A stretch of DNA of 8,589 nucleotides from an uncultured Erysipelotrichaceae bacterium (GTDB taxonomy: Bacteria > Bacillota_I > Bacilli_A > RF39 > UBA660). The translations under genes were made by a program, and so were the position numbers. This document shows, one piece after another, positions 1 to 6,802 of this stretch. Numbering within the stretch: position 1 is the first letter of the stretch; every line of letters starts with the position of its first letter. Below the pieces are notes generated by a model. It saw nothing but the letters and a program-made list of their open reading frames with translations. It was not told the DNA's origin and did no database searches. The stretch is from positions 1 through 8,589 of the forward strand of contig CADBSQ010000076.1 of assembly GCA_902797415.1 (NCBI GenBank), read 5' to 3'.

Positions 1-171
1 AAAAAAACATACAAAAACGATAAAATACTTTTAGATTTTTTAAATGAAAACCAAATAAACTATATCGTTTTTGATAGTGATAATAATTATGAAATAAAAA
101 AGTTTGAATTTAATGAATATTATAGACTTAAATCACTTTTTTTCTATACATTGGTCTCACATCAATTGTAA
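1..171 (+). CDS. C-terminal end of an unidentified protein (5' partial)
   Basis: An open frame runs from the first base to a TAA at 169-171, giving 56 residues; the start lies outside the window. The tail is rich in Lys, Asn, Tyr and Phe, with a segment reading NYIVFDSDNNYEIKKFEF and a C-terminus ending in LVSHQL. Alternating hydrophobic and polar residues suggest a small beta or alpha/beta region. I see no Cys, no catalytic motif and no membrane segment, and I do not recognise the family. Two observations support a real gene: an intrinsic terminator begins 7 nt after the stop, and the codon use is as AT-rich as that of the downstream genes. It appears to form a separate transcription unit from nifJ. 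Confidence 0.6.
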   Translation, partial: KKTYKNDKILLDFLNENQINYIVFDSDNNYEIKKFEFNEYYRLKSLFFYTLVSHQL

Positions 172-177
172 CTCAAC

Positions 178-201
178 AGAACCAAGTATGGTTCTTTTTT
201 T
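178..201 (+). terminator. Intrinsic terminator of the upstream gene
   Basis: A perfect 6-bp stem, AGAACC (178-183) with GGTTCT (190-195), encloses the loop AAGTAT and runs straight into seven T residues (195-201). It starts 7 nt after the stop of the upstream gene and 7 nt before the proposed nifJ -35 box, so it separates the two units. Confidence 0.85.
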
Positions 202-207
202 ATTCTA

Positions 208-236
208 TTGCTTTTTGTCATTAAAAATTATATAAT
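208..236 (+). promoter_or_regulatory. Probable sigma-A-type promoter of nifJ
   Basis: TTGCTT (208-213) and a perfect TATAAT (231-236) are separated by 17 nt. Transcription would start near 243, leaving a leader of only about 16 nt. An alternative pair, TTGTCA (215-220) and TATATA (238-243), also has 17-nt spacing, but it would start transcription within the Shine-Dalgarno region and is less likely. Confidence 0.6.
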
Positions 237-249
237 TTATATAAAGTAT

Positions 250-255
250 GGTGAT
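250..255 (+). promoter_or_regulatory. Ribosome binding site that fixes the nifJ start
   Basis: GGTGAT lies 3 nt before the ATG at 259. It matches the downstream half of the extended anti-16S pairing sequence (AGGAGGTGAT), so in pairing register its short distance is normal. An in-frame TTG at 208 would add 17 residues but lies in the proposed -35 box and has no ribosome binding site, so the ATG is preferred. Confidence 0.6.
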
Positions 256-258
256 ACA

Positions 259-3200
259 ATGAAAAAAGTAATGGACGGAAATACAGCCTGTGCTCAAATT
301 GCTTACTTATTTAGCGAAATAGCTAGCATTTATCCAATTACACCATCAAGTTCGATGGCAGAGCACTTTGAAGAAAAACAAAAAAACCATGATAAAAATA
401 TCTTTGGTAATGTACCCGATATAGTAGAAATGCAAAGTGAAGCCGGCGCAGCAGGATGTTTGCATGGTTCTCTTTTATCAGGCTCTTTAGCAACAACGTT
501 TACATCTAGTCAAGGACTTCTTTTAATGATACCTAATATGTACAAAATAGCAGGAGAGGAGTTACCTGCTGTAATTCATGTAGCAGCTAGAACAATAGCC
601 ACGCACGCATTATCTATATTTGGTGATCACCAAGATGTATATGCAGTGCGTGATACAGGTTTTTGTATTATAGCAAGCGGAAGTGTTCAAGAAGCACATG
701 ACTTAGCGGCAGTTACCCATCTATCAAGTATTTCTTCATCACTACCTTTTGTGCATTTTTTTGATGGATTTAGAACGAGCCATGAAATTAATGTTGTAGA
801 AACGCTTGATACAAAAGATTTAATTAAATTAGTAAATAAAAATGCTTTAAAAGAATTTAAAGATAGATCTATGACAATAAATAACCCAATGGTACATGGA
901 ACTAATCAAAATGAGGATATTTATTTTCAAAGTATAGAAGCTAGAAATAAAGATTATGAAGAAGCTGTAAACATCGTTTCTTCATACTTTAAAGAAATTA
1001 ATAAACTTCAAAATACTAATTATGCTCCATTTAATTATTATGGCCATAAAGATGCAACCAACGTTATCATTGCCATGGGAAGTGTAAGTAAAACTATTAA
1101 AGATGTCGCTTTAAATCTATCAGAAAAGGGAGTTAAAATCGGTTTTATAGAAGTACACTTATATAGACCATTTAGTACAAGGCTTCTTAAAGAAGTTCTT
1201 CCTAAAACAACGAAACAAGTTGTAGTTTTAGATAGAGCTAAAATGCCAGGATCAGGTGGAGAAGCATTATACTTAGATGTTTGTTCTGCCTTAAATGACT
1301 TAAACATTAAAATAGTTGGTGGAAGGTATGGTATAAGTGGTAAAAACACCAGTTTAAATGATATAATTAGTATATATAAACAAATGGAAGATGAAATACA
1401 ACATGGTTTTACAATTGGTATTGATGATGATGTTACATATAAGAGTTTAAAGAAAAGTGAATTTAAAATAAACAAAAATATTGAAGAAATACTAATATGT
1501 GGATACGGTTCAGATGGTATGGTCTCTGCATCAAAAGAGTTATTGAAGTTATATCATGAAGACACAGATAAATACGTTCAAGGATATTTCCAATATGACT
1601 CTAAAAAGAGTAGTGGAGTTACTTTATCACACCTAAGATTTTCTAAAGAAAAAATTGAAATGCCATATTATTTGAGTCAGCCTAACATTGTTGTTATAAC
1701 CAAAGATGATTATTTAAACACGTTTAGAATGACTAGAAAAATAAAGCAAAACGGTATTTTAATAATTAACTCTAATAAGAAGTTTAATGAACTAAATGTT
1801 CTAAGTGAGATTTTAGATGATTTAAGAGAAAAAAATATTTCTATTTTTACAATTGACGCTGATGCATTAAGTAAAAAGAATGGTATAAGTGGTAAAAATG
1901 GTATTATTTTTGAAGCAATTATTTTAAAACTATTGGGTTGTGATAATTATATTGAAATGCTTACTGAAAGCGTTCGAGAAAGGTTTAAGACTTTAGGAAA
2001 AGGCATTGTAAATGCTAATGAAAGATGTATAAGAGAAGCAACTAATTATTTAGAAGAATATTCTGGAGTGATTAAAACTTCTAACAATCATATGTTAGAT
2101 ACAACCATATATGAAAAAATATCATCTAAAACCGGTGATACATTGAAAGTATCAGATTTATTAAAGTATCGAACCGGTGAGTTTCCGGTTGGAACTAGTA
2201 TGCTTGATAACAAAAGTGCATCAAAAGAAGTACCAAATTGGATTGGTGAAAACTGTATAGAATGTGGAATGTGTGCAAGTATTTGTCCTCATGCAACAAT
2301 AAGACCATTTATAGTGGATAAAGATGAAGTAAAAGGAGGTATTCCTTTACTTGGAGACAAAGACAAGAAGTTCAATTACATTATAGAGGTTGATAAAAAA
2401 CATTGTACAGGTTGTAAATTATGCGTTAGCGTTTGTCCTGGAAAAAATGGTAATAAAGCGTTAGTGATGGAAGAGAATAATAAAGAGTTTAATGTTAGAT
2501 TATTTTATAATCATCTAAATCCTGAATTATTTGATAGGTTTAGTGTTAAAGGCTCTTCCTTACTTAAGTGTAATTTTGAATTTTCTGGAGCATGCGCAGG
2601 GTGCGGTCAAACTCCTTATTTGAATGTACTAACTAAGCTGTTTGGTGATAAAATAGTTATTGCTAATGCTACTGGCTGCTCTAGTATTTATGGTGGATTA
2701 GCGCCGTTTATTCCTTATAAAATACCATGGGTAAACAGTTTATTTGAAGATAATGCGGAGGCTGCTTTAGGTTTACATTTAGGTTATAAAGCAAAAAGAC
2801 ATAGAATTAAAACAATTATGGAAAAAAACATGGATAGTTCCTCAGATATTGTTAAAGAACTATACAAAAGTTGGATAGAAAACTCTGATGATTATGAAAC
2901 AACTAAAAAAATTGGTGATGCAATACTTGAAGAAGAAATACCAAAATCGTTAAAATCTTTAAAGGATTACTTGACAAGTCCAACAGTTTGGGCTGTAGGT
3001 GGAGATGGCTGGGCATATGATATAGGTTTTTCTGGAATAGATCACGTACTTGCTAGTGGTGAAAATGTTAAGATATTGGTATTGGATACAGAAGTTTATT
3101 CTAATACAGGAGGACAGGCTTCTAAATCTAGTCCATATGCTCAAGTATCAAAATTTACTAAAACTGGAAAAGAAACAAATAAAAAAGATTTGTTTAGATT

Positions 3201-3639
3201 TGCAATGAATTATGATAATGTGTATGTTGCTCAAACAAGTATTGGAGCAAATATAGCACATACATTAAAAGTCTTTAAAGAAGCAGATGAACACCAAGGG
3301 CCAGCACTTATAATATGTTACAGTCCTTGTATAGAACATGGTATAGAAAAGGGTATGTCATCTATGGCAGACGAACAACGACTAGCGGTTGAAGCAGGGT
3401 ATTTTATACTTATGAGATATAAAAACGGAAAATTAAAGATCGATTCTAAAAAACCTGATTTTGATAAGTATAATGACTTTTTGGAAAATGAAGTAAGATT
3501 TTCCTCATTAAAAATAGAAAATAAAAAAGAATATAAGGAAATGCTTATAAAAAACAAAAAATATGCGATTAAAAAGTTTAAATATTATCAAGATATACTT
3601 AAATTAGAGGAGTTAGAAAACTATGAAAAAGAAAAATAA
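259..3639 (+). CDS. nifJ: Pyruvate:ferredoxin (flavodoxin) oxidoreductase, single-chain
   Basis: This cytoplasmic enzyme of anaerobes oxidatively decarboxylates pyruvate with CoA to acetyl-CoA and CO2, reducing ferredoxin or flavodoxin. The protein has 1126 residues, slightly shorter than the usual 1170-1230 because it lacks the C-terminal extension of the Desulfovibrio enzyme. All domains are present in order. The N-terminal domain has YPITPSS (Thr28), Glu61 in EMQSEAG and Arg111 in AART, matching the substrate and thiamine-activating Thr31, Glu64 and Arg114 of the Desulfovibrio africanus protein. GRYGISGK and the gamma-domain motif QGYFQYDSKKSSGVT follow. Two 4Fe-4S sites are Cys666/669/672/676 and Cys716/719/722/726. 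The third cluster is formed by Cys779, Cys782, Cys807 and Cys1024. The thiamine diphosphate domain has GDGWAYD (Asp916) and NTGGQ (949-953). The ATG at 259 gives the usual family start (MDGNTA). The 3' end overlaps pilin 1. No residue expected to be essential is missing. Confidence 0.97.
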   Translation: MKKVMDGNTACAQIAYLFSEIASIYPITPSSSMAEHFEEKQKNHDKNIFGNVPDIVEMQSEAGAAGCLHGSLLSGSLATTFTSSQGLLLMIPNMYKIAGEELPAVIHVAARTIATHALSIFGDHQDVYAVRDTGFCIIASGSVQEAHDLAAVTHLSSISSSLPFVHFFDGFRTSHEINVVETLDTKDLIKLVNKNALKEFKDRSMTINNPMVHGTNQNEDIYFQSIEARNKDYEEAVNIVSSYFKEINKLQNTNYAPFNYYGHKDATNVIIAMGSVSKTIKDVALNLSEKGVKIGFIEVHLYRPFSTRLLKEVLPKTTKQVVVLDRAKMPGSGGEALYLDVCSALNDLNIKIVGGRYGISGKNTSLNDIISIYKQMEDEIQHGFTIGIDDDVTYKSLKKSEFKINKNIEEILICGYGSDGMVSASKELLKLYHEDTDKYVQGYFQYDSKKSSGVTLSHLRFSKEKIEMPYYLSQPNIVVITKDDYLNTFRMTRKIKQNGILIINSNKKFNELNVLSEILDDLREKNISIFTIDADALSKKNGISGKNGIIFEAIILKLLGCDNYIEMLTESVRERFKTLGKGIVNANERCIREATNYLEEYSGVIKTSNNHMLDTTIYEKISSKTGDTLKVSDLLKYRTGEFPVGTSMLDNKSASKEVPNWIGENCIECGMCASICPHATIRPFIVDKDEVKGGIPLLGDKDKKFNYIIEVDKKHCTGCKLCVSVCPGKNGNKALVMEENNKEFNVRLFYNHLNPELFDRFSVKGSSLLKCNFEFSGACAGCGQTPYLNVLTKLFGDKIVIANATGCSSIYGGLAPFIPYKIPWVNSLFEDNAEAALGLHLGYKAKRHRIKTIMEKNMDSSSDIVKELYKSWIENSDDYETTKKIGDAILEEEIPKSLKSLKDYLTSPTVWAVGGDGWAYDIGFSGIDHVLASGENVKILVLDTEVYSNTGGQASKSSPYAQVSKFTKTGKETNKKDLFRFAMNYDNVYVAQTSIGANIAHTLKVFKEADEHQGPALIICYSPCIEHGIEKGMSSMADEQRLAVEAGYFILMRYKNGKLKIDSKKPDFDKYNDFLENEVRFSSLKIENKKEYKEMLIKNKKYAIKKFKYYQDILKLEELENYEKEK
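3606..3612 (+). promoter_or_regulatory. Ribosome binding site of pilin 1 inside the nifJ 3' end
   Basis: AGAGGAG lies 10 nt before the pilin 1 ATG (3623) and within the last codons of nifJ. Its placement suggests that ribosomes finishing nifJ can feed initiation of pilin 1 (translational coupling, inferred). Confidence 0.7.
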
Positions 3640-4048
3640 GGGGTTTACATTAATTGAGCTTTTAGCAGTTATCGTTATTTTAGCCATTATCATTATTATT
3701 GTTAGTGTAAATGTGTTATCAATTCTAAATACTAGTAAAGAGCAGTCATTTAAACTATATGCGGAAAGATTAGTAACTAAATGTCAAGAAGTAGTATTAG
3801 AAAAGAATATTGACAATATATATGAGCCAGGCGCTCTGTATTTTCTTGAAGATTTTGGGTTTAAAAGGACTGGTAAATATACTGGATGTGTAATTATTGA
3901 TAATGATAATACCCCACGATTATATTTAACAGATAACTATTATTCATATCAAAATACAAGCTTTGAAGATATACAGAAGAATCACGTAAATAAGATCGTT
4001 AAAACTACAGAAGGGGTGGAGGCGGTTAAACAAATATGCACAAAGTAA
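3623..4048 (+). CDS. Type IV pilin-like protein 1 (divergent paralogue)
   Basis: This 141-residue prepilin-like protein begins MKKKNKG, followed by FTLIE, so the prepilin peptidase site is Gly7-Phe8 and Glu12 is the +5 glutamate that guides assembly. A long Ile/Val/Leu-rich helix (about residues 9-35) would anchor it in the membrane and pack in the filament core. Unlike most paralogues it has SVN where they have IPN, so the helix-kinking proline is missing, and the C-terminal DGE motif is degraded to TDNYY. It has three cysteines: Cys54 in the helix, Cys89 in the conserved Y-x-G-C strand and Cys139 near the end; the last two may pair. The start overlaps nifJ by 17 nt in another frame, with its own ribosome binding site. 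No promoter is visible directly upstream, so it is probably cotranscribed with nifJ. It may be a minor or initiating pilin. Assembly genes are absent from the window. Confidence 0.85.
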   Translation: MKKKNKGFTLIELLAVIVILAIIIIIVSVNVLSILNTSKEQSFKLYAERLVTKCQEVVLEKNIDNIYEPGALYFLEDFGFKRTGKYTGCVIIDNDNTPRLYLTDNYYSYQNTSFEDIQKNHVNKIVKTTEGVEAVKQICTK

Positions 4049-4074
4049 ATTTGCTGTCCAAAATTGAAAAACTA

Positions 4075-4103
4075 TTGATTTTAATAAAAATATAATATAT
4101 AAT
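4075..4103 (+). promoter_or_regulatory. Promoter of the pilin 2 cluster
   Basis: TTGATT (4075-4080) and a perfect TATAAT (4098-4103) are 17 nt apart in the 80-nt gap after pilin 1. Transcription would start near 4110. A Shine-Dalgarno GGAGAG (4115-4120) lies 8 nt before the pilin 2 ATG. No terminator is visible in this gap, so read-through from nifJ is also possible. Confidence 0.7.
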
Positions 4104-4128
4104 TTATTTAGAATGGAGAGTAGGAAAT

Positions 4129-4614
4129 ATGAAAAAACAGAAGGGTTTTACTTTGATAGAACTTTTAGCGGTTATCGTTGTATTGGCAATCATTATGATT
4201 ATTGCTATACCAAACATTCTAAATACAATGAATACCAGCAAAAAGCAATCATTAAAGGTAGAGGCTCAAAAAATGTTTAATGAAGCCGCAAAAAAATATG
4301 AAGAAGAAGGTTTAACAGGTATTCCACTTGGTCAAACTACTGATCCTAAATCAGACTTTACAAAGGTTGGAACTACCTATGTTATAGGTATTTCTCAAAA
4401 ATTATCAAACAATCAAAGCAAGTATAGAGGATGTGTTATAGTCACTCCATCTACATCTGGAACTGTTGCATATACTATGAAAATTAGTATTACTGATGGA
4501 GAATTTATGTATCTTGCTAAGGAAGAATCAGCAATTAAAACTGATACAAACTTAGTTGATTTCAATCAATCAACATGGGATAACGGACACAGCTGTGGAA
4601 GTAGTGTGTCATGA
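4129..4614 (+). CDS. Type IV pilin-like protein 2 (near consensus)
   Basis: This 161-residue prepilin-like protein is the longest intact member of the array. The short basic leader MKKQKG precedes FTLIE, giving cleavage at Gly6-Phe7 with Glu11 as the +5 residue. The hydrophobic helix ends in IPNIL, and the amphipathic helix includes KMFNEAAKKYEEE. A variable domain follows, with the strand motif YRGC (99-102) and ITDGEFMY. Cys102 and Cys156, six residues from the end, could form the C-terminal disulfide loop typical of many type IV pilins. The gene has its own promoter and a good ribosome binding site. Its TGA stop overlaps the ATG of pilin 3 (ATGA, 4611-4614), a coupling arrangement. With pilins 6 and 7 it is one of the three members closest to the family consensus and is a candidate major pilin (inference). 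Confidence 0.9.
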   Translation: MKKQKGFTLIELLAVIVVLAIIMIIAIPNILNTMNTSKKQSLKVEAQKMFNEAAKKYEEEGLTGIPLGQTTDPKSDFTKVGTTYVIGISQKLSNNQSKYRGCVIVTPSTSGTVAYTMKISITDGEFMYLAKEESAIKTDTNLVDFNQSTWDNGHSCGSSVS

Positions 4615-5231
4615 CAACTAAAAAAACTGTAAAAAAAAGAGGTTTTACATTAATTGAAATTCTTGCAGTCGTAACAATAGTTGCCGTTCTTATGGTAATT
4701 ATTGTACCAAATATTGTCAAATCAATGCATGCTAGTAGAATGTCCGCTTTAAAATCTTTTGGTTCGAAAATGTTTGATGAAGCGGAAAGTCGATTAGAAG
4801 CAGAAAGACTTGCAGGAAATGTTACTATAGGTACTGATCTTGATGGTTCAATATTTGAGGATAAGACTAATTATGATAATTTAATAAGTGCTGATTTCGG
4901 ATTAAGCTCGAATTCATCTCAAATAATGTATATGTCTAATACTAATTATACTGTTCCTGATGGTATGTATTATCAAGTATATGCAGTTCCTGTTAGTAAA
5001 CTTGCACCCGATCAGGATAAATAGAGAGGATGTGTTTTACTTCTAGCCCTTGATTATGACTTTAACAGATTTGACATGGTACTATTCCTATATGACGGTG
5101 AATATATGTTAAATGGTGTTATGAAAAAAGACTTAAGGTCAGCAACCGTTGTACCTGATACCATTAAACCAACCACTGATCAAGAAATAATAGATGATAT
5201 TCCAGACTATGAGCCTAATCCAGCATCTTAG
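4611..5231 (+). pseudogene. Type IV pilin-like protein 3, interrupted by an in-frame TAG
   Basis: Translation from the ATG at 4611 gives 137 residues and stops at TAG 5022-5024. The same frame then continues for 68 sense codons to a TAG at 5229-5231. The first part has a normal pilin start (KKRG then FTLIE; cleavage at Gly11-Phe12, +5 Glu16), a hydrophobic helix with VPNI and a KMFDEAE helix. The second part carries the rest of the family pattern: RGCV immediately after the stop, then YDGEYMLNGV and a tail with IKPTTDQE that resembles the end of pilin 4. In paralogues the codon at this place is Tyr (YRGC, YKGC), so one TAT or TAC to TAG change explains it. There is no frameshift or other damage. 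The 137-residue product would lack most of the C-terminal sheet. This may be a young pseudogene, a read-through gene or a sequencing error. The start overlaps pilin 2 by 4 nt, with GGAAG (4597-4601) as ribosome binding site. Confidence 0.8.
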
Positions 5232-5243
5232 TAAGGATTTAAA

Positions 5244-5726
5244 ATGAAGTTCAAAACAAAAAAAAGAACCATTATAGAAGCTATTTTTATTCTAATGGTT
5301 TTAGCAATATTTTTAATAGTTGTTGTTCCCAATTCATTCAATGCTATGAATAGTGATGAGCAAAATTCTATGAAAAAATATGCAAAAAAAATGTTTAATG
5401 ATGCCGAAACTATTTATAAGAATGAATCTAGTTCCAAAAAACATATTGGTTATAAAGGATCTAAATTTAAATGGGTTGATTATGATAAGTATGTAATTAA
5501 AATAAATGATTTAGATTCCAAAAATAGTAAATATAAGGGTTGTGTATTGATTAATACTTCTAATAATAAGTTTATAATGTCTATATATTTATATGACGGA
5601 AAACTTATGTATGATGGTGTATTAAAAGATGGTTTAAATGCAAAGGATATACCATCTAAAGATATAGTTAAACCAAAAAATGATGAAGAAGTTATTTCAA
5701 ATATAGGCAAATACTTAGCAACTTGA
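5244..5726 (+). CDS. Pilin-like protein 4 lacking the Gly-Phe cleavage site
   Basis: This 160-residue protein belongs to the array but has an altered N-terminus. After basic KTKKR it reads TIIE where the others read GFTLIE, so the Gly-Phe prepilin peptidase site is missing. Glu12 and the proline of VPN remain, with exactly 16 residues between them as in pilins 2 and 3, so the rest of the helix is in register. The amphipathic helix (KKMFNDAETIYKNE), YKGC (97-100), YDGKLMYDGV and a tail with IVKPKNDEE are all recognisable. Cys100 is the only cysteine. It should still insert in the membrane through its hydrophobic helix, but cleavage and N-methylation by a PilD-type peptidase would not be expected. 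The ribosome binding site AAGGA (5233-5237) is 6 nt before the ATG, and the gene lies 12 nt after the distal stop of pilin 3. It may be decaying, or a non-processed membrane relative. Confidence 0.8.
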   Translation: MKFKTKKRTIIEAIFILMVLAIFLIVVVPNSFNAMNSDEQNSMKKYAKKMFNDAETIYKNESSSKKHIGYKGSKFKWVDYDKYVIKINDLDSKNSKYKGCVLINTSNNKFIMSIYLYDGKLMYDGVLKDGLNAKDIPSKDIVKPKNDEEVISNIGKYLAT

Positions 5727-5739
5727 TTTAGGAGGTATT

Positions 5740-6216
5740 ATGAAATGGAATAATAAAGGTTTTACTTTAATAGAAATTCTTGCAGTAGTAGTAATTATTG
5801 CAGTAATAATGATTCTTGTTATACCAAATATATTGGGTACAATGAAGACTACAAAAAAACAAGCATTGAAGGAATATGCAATGAAATCATTTAATGAAGC
5901 TCAGAAACTATATGAGAGCGAAGAATTTTCAAAGATCCAGCACGGATCAAGTGATTCAGATTTTCAAACAAATACATATGGGTACGTAATTACTTTAAGT
6001 ACTTTAGAAAGCATACAAGATAAATATAAAGGTTGTGTGTTAATTGCACCAGGGAATAATAATGAGTACTTTATGTTCATATACATAACTGATGGTGATT
6101 ATATGTATAAAAATGTTATTAAGTCTGAAATTAAGGATACTGAGCCACAAGCAAATACTTTACCAAAAAATGAAACAAGTATTGTAAATGGAATTGTTGC
6201 ACCAAGTATTCCGTAA
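5740..6216 (+). CDS. Type IV pilin-like protein 5
   Basis: This 158-residue prepilin-like protein has leader MKWNNKG then FTLIE, so cleavage is expected at Gly7-Phe8 with Glu12 as the +5 residue. The hydrophobic helix ends in IPNIL, followed by a helix with KSFNEAQKLYESEE. The C-terminal domain holds YKGC (96-99), an aromatic strand YFMFIY and ITDGDYMYKNV. Cys99 is its only cysteine, so it lacks the C-terminal disulfide possible in pilins 1, 2 and 6. A perfect AGGAGG (5730-5735) sits 4 nt before the ATG, 13 nt after the pilin 4 stop, so it is almost certainly cotranscribed with pilin 4. It has an intact processing site and full length, so it is probably functional. Confidence 0.88.
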   Translation: MKWNNKGFTLIEILAVVVIIAVIMILVIPNILGTMKTTKKQALKEYAMKSFNEAQKLYESEEFSKIQHGSSDSDFQTNTYGYVITLSTLESIQDKYKGCVLIAPGNNNEYFMFIYITDGDYMYKNVIKSEIKDTEPQANTLPKNETSIVNGIVAPSIP

Positions 6217-6229
6217 AATAATTTAACAC

Positions 6230-6247
6230 CATACTAATAATAGTATG
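6230..6247 (+). other. Hairpin in the gap between pilins 5 and 6
   Basis: CATACTA (6230-6236) and TAGTATG (6241-6247) form a perfect 7-bp stem with loop ATAA. No T tract follows (the next bases are TTAATAAATAAAG), so it is not a classical terminator. It could stabilise an mRNA end, mark a processing site or partly attenuate transcription into pilin 6. The 60-nt gap otherwise holds only the pilin 6 ribosome binding site; I find no convincing promoter. Confidence 0.5.
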
Positions 6248-6276
6248 TTAATAAATAAAGAAAAGGAGAGGATAAA

Positions 6277-6729
6277 ATGAAATTAAGAAAGAAAAAGAAG
6301 AAAGGATTTACTTTAATTGAACTTTTAGCAGTTATCGTTGTACTTGCGATTATCATGATTATTGCAATACCAAATATTCTAAATACAATGACTACTAGTA
6401 AGAAAGAATCTCTAAAAGTTTATGCAGAAAAAATGTTTAATGAAGCTCAAAAGAATTATGAAGAAACAAAACTAACTTCAACACCTTCACCAGGTGGAGC
6501 TACATACAATATTTCAAGTGGTGGAACAAAAGTTCTTGCACCTAATCAAACTAAATACAGAGGATGCGTTGTAATATCAAGTGGTGCAAATTATACAATG
6601 ACTATATATATATCTGATGGTGAGTTTGCACTTAACGGCATTGCTTCAACAGCTGTAAAAGATACAACACCAACAGCAGTTTCTACTAAGCCTGCTACTG
6701 ATAAAGCTGTATATAGTTCTTGTAACTAG
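6277..6729 (+). CDS. Type IV pilin-like protein 6 (near consensus)
   Basis: This 150-residue prepilin-like protein has a strongly basic leader (MKLRKKKKKG) before FTLIE; cleavage is expected at Gly10-Phe11, with Glu15 as the +5 residue. The hydrophobic helix ends in IPNIL and the amphipathic helix has KMFNEAQKNYEE. The variable domain is rich in Thr, Ser and Gly, with YRGC (94-97), IYISDGEFALNG and a Thr/Ala/Lys-rich tail ending SSCN. Cys97 and Cys149 may form a C-terminal disulfide. Over the 54 residues from GFTLIE onward it differs from pilin 7 at only three positions, while the C-terminal halves differ greatly, pointing to duplication followed by divergence of the exposed domain. A strong AAGGAGAGG (6263-6271) precedes the ATG by 5 nt. 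It ends in TAG and is followed at once by an intrinsic terminator. Confidence 0.92.
   Translation: MKLRKKKKKGFTLIELLAVIVVLAIIMIIAIPNILNTMTTSKKESLKVYAEKMFNEAQKNYEETKLTSTPSPGGATYNISSGGTKVLAPNQTKYRGCVVISSGANYTMTIYISDGEFALNGIASTAVKDTTPTAVSTKPATDKAVYSSCN
6304..6465 (+). repeat. Duplicated N-terminal coding segment, copy in pilin 6
   Basis: This segment encodes GFTLIE through YEE and aligns without gaps to 6922-7083. By hand count about 19 of 162 bases differ (about 88% identical) and only 3 of 54 codons change the residue. The longest shared runs are in the stretch encoding the hydrophobic helix. Confidence 0.85.
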
Positions 6730-6734
6730 CAATT

Positions 6735-6761
6735 AAAAACATCTAATGAATGATGTTTTTT
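6735..6761 (+). terminator. Intrinsic terminator after pilin 6
   Basis: AAAAACATC (6735-6743) pairs with GATGTTTTT (6752-6760) around the loop TAATGAAT, and the second arm forms the T tract. It ends the pilin 2 to 6 unit. It closely resembles the terminator after pilin 7, including the bases CTTGTATTT just downstream. Confidence 0.8.
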
Positions 6762-6762
6762 C

Positions 6763-6791
6763 TTGTATTTTTATTAATTATGTGAGATAAT
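6763..6791 (+). promoter_or_regulatory. Extended -10 promoter of pilin 7
   Basis: TTGTAT (6763-6768) and GATAAT (6786-6791) are 17 nt apart, with TG at 6783-6784 forming an extended -10 (TGAGATAAT). The -35 box begins 2 nt after the terminator arm. The expected start is near 6798, leaving a leader of about 110 nt. The same layout recurs before dnaB. Confidence 0.7.
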
Positions 6792-6802
6792 ATACGTAAG
6801 AA

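Noticed and set aside
208..258. In-frame TTG extending nifJ by 17 residues
   Set aside because: The TTG coincides with the proposed -35 box, lacks a ribosome binding site, and the added residues are unlike the family. The ATG at 259 gives the normal N-terminus.
1038..1475. Open frames on the minus strand within nifJ (also 2959-3144 and 3318-3557), within pilin 4 (5480-5710) and within dnaB (7946-8137)
   Set aside because: They are shadows of strongly supported genes. They show no recognisable domains and no ribosome binding sites worth reporting.
259..4048. A dedicated electron-conducting pilus linking PFOR to the pilins
   Set aside because: Only gene adjacency supports it. The pilins are not unusually aromatic in the helix and there are no cytochromes or other redox carriers in the window.
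5022..5024. Pyrrolysine or a global TAG reassignment at the pilin 3 stop
   Set aside because: Pilin 6 also ends in TAG just before a terminator, and no pyrrolysine context is known for pilins. A local mutation is simpler.
4611..5726. Alternative genetic code with TGA as tryptophan
   Set aside because: TGA ends pilins 2 and 4 at sensible places, and all tryptophans in nifJ are TGG with no in-frame TGA, so the mycoplasma code does not apply.
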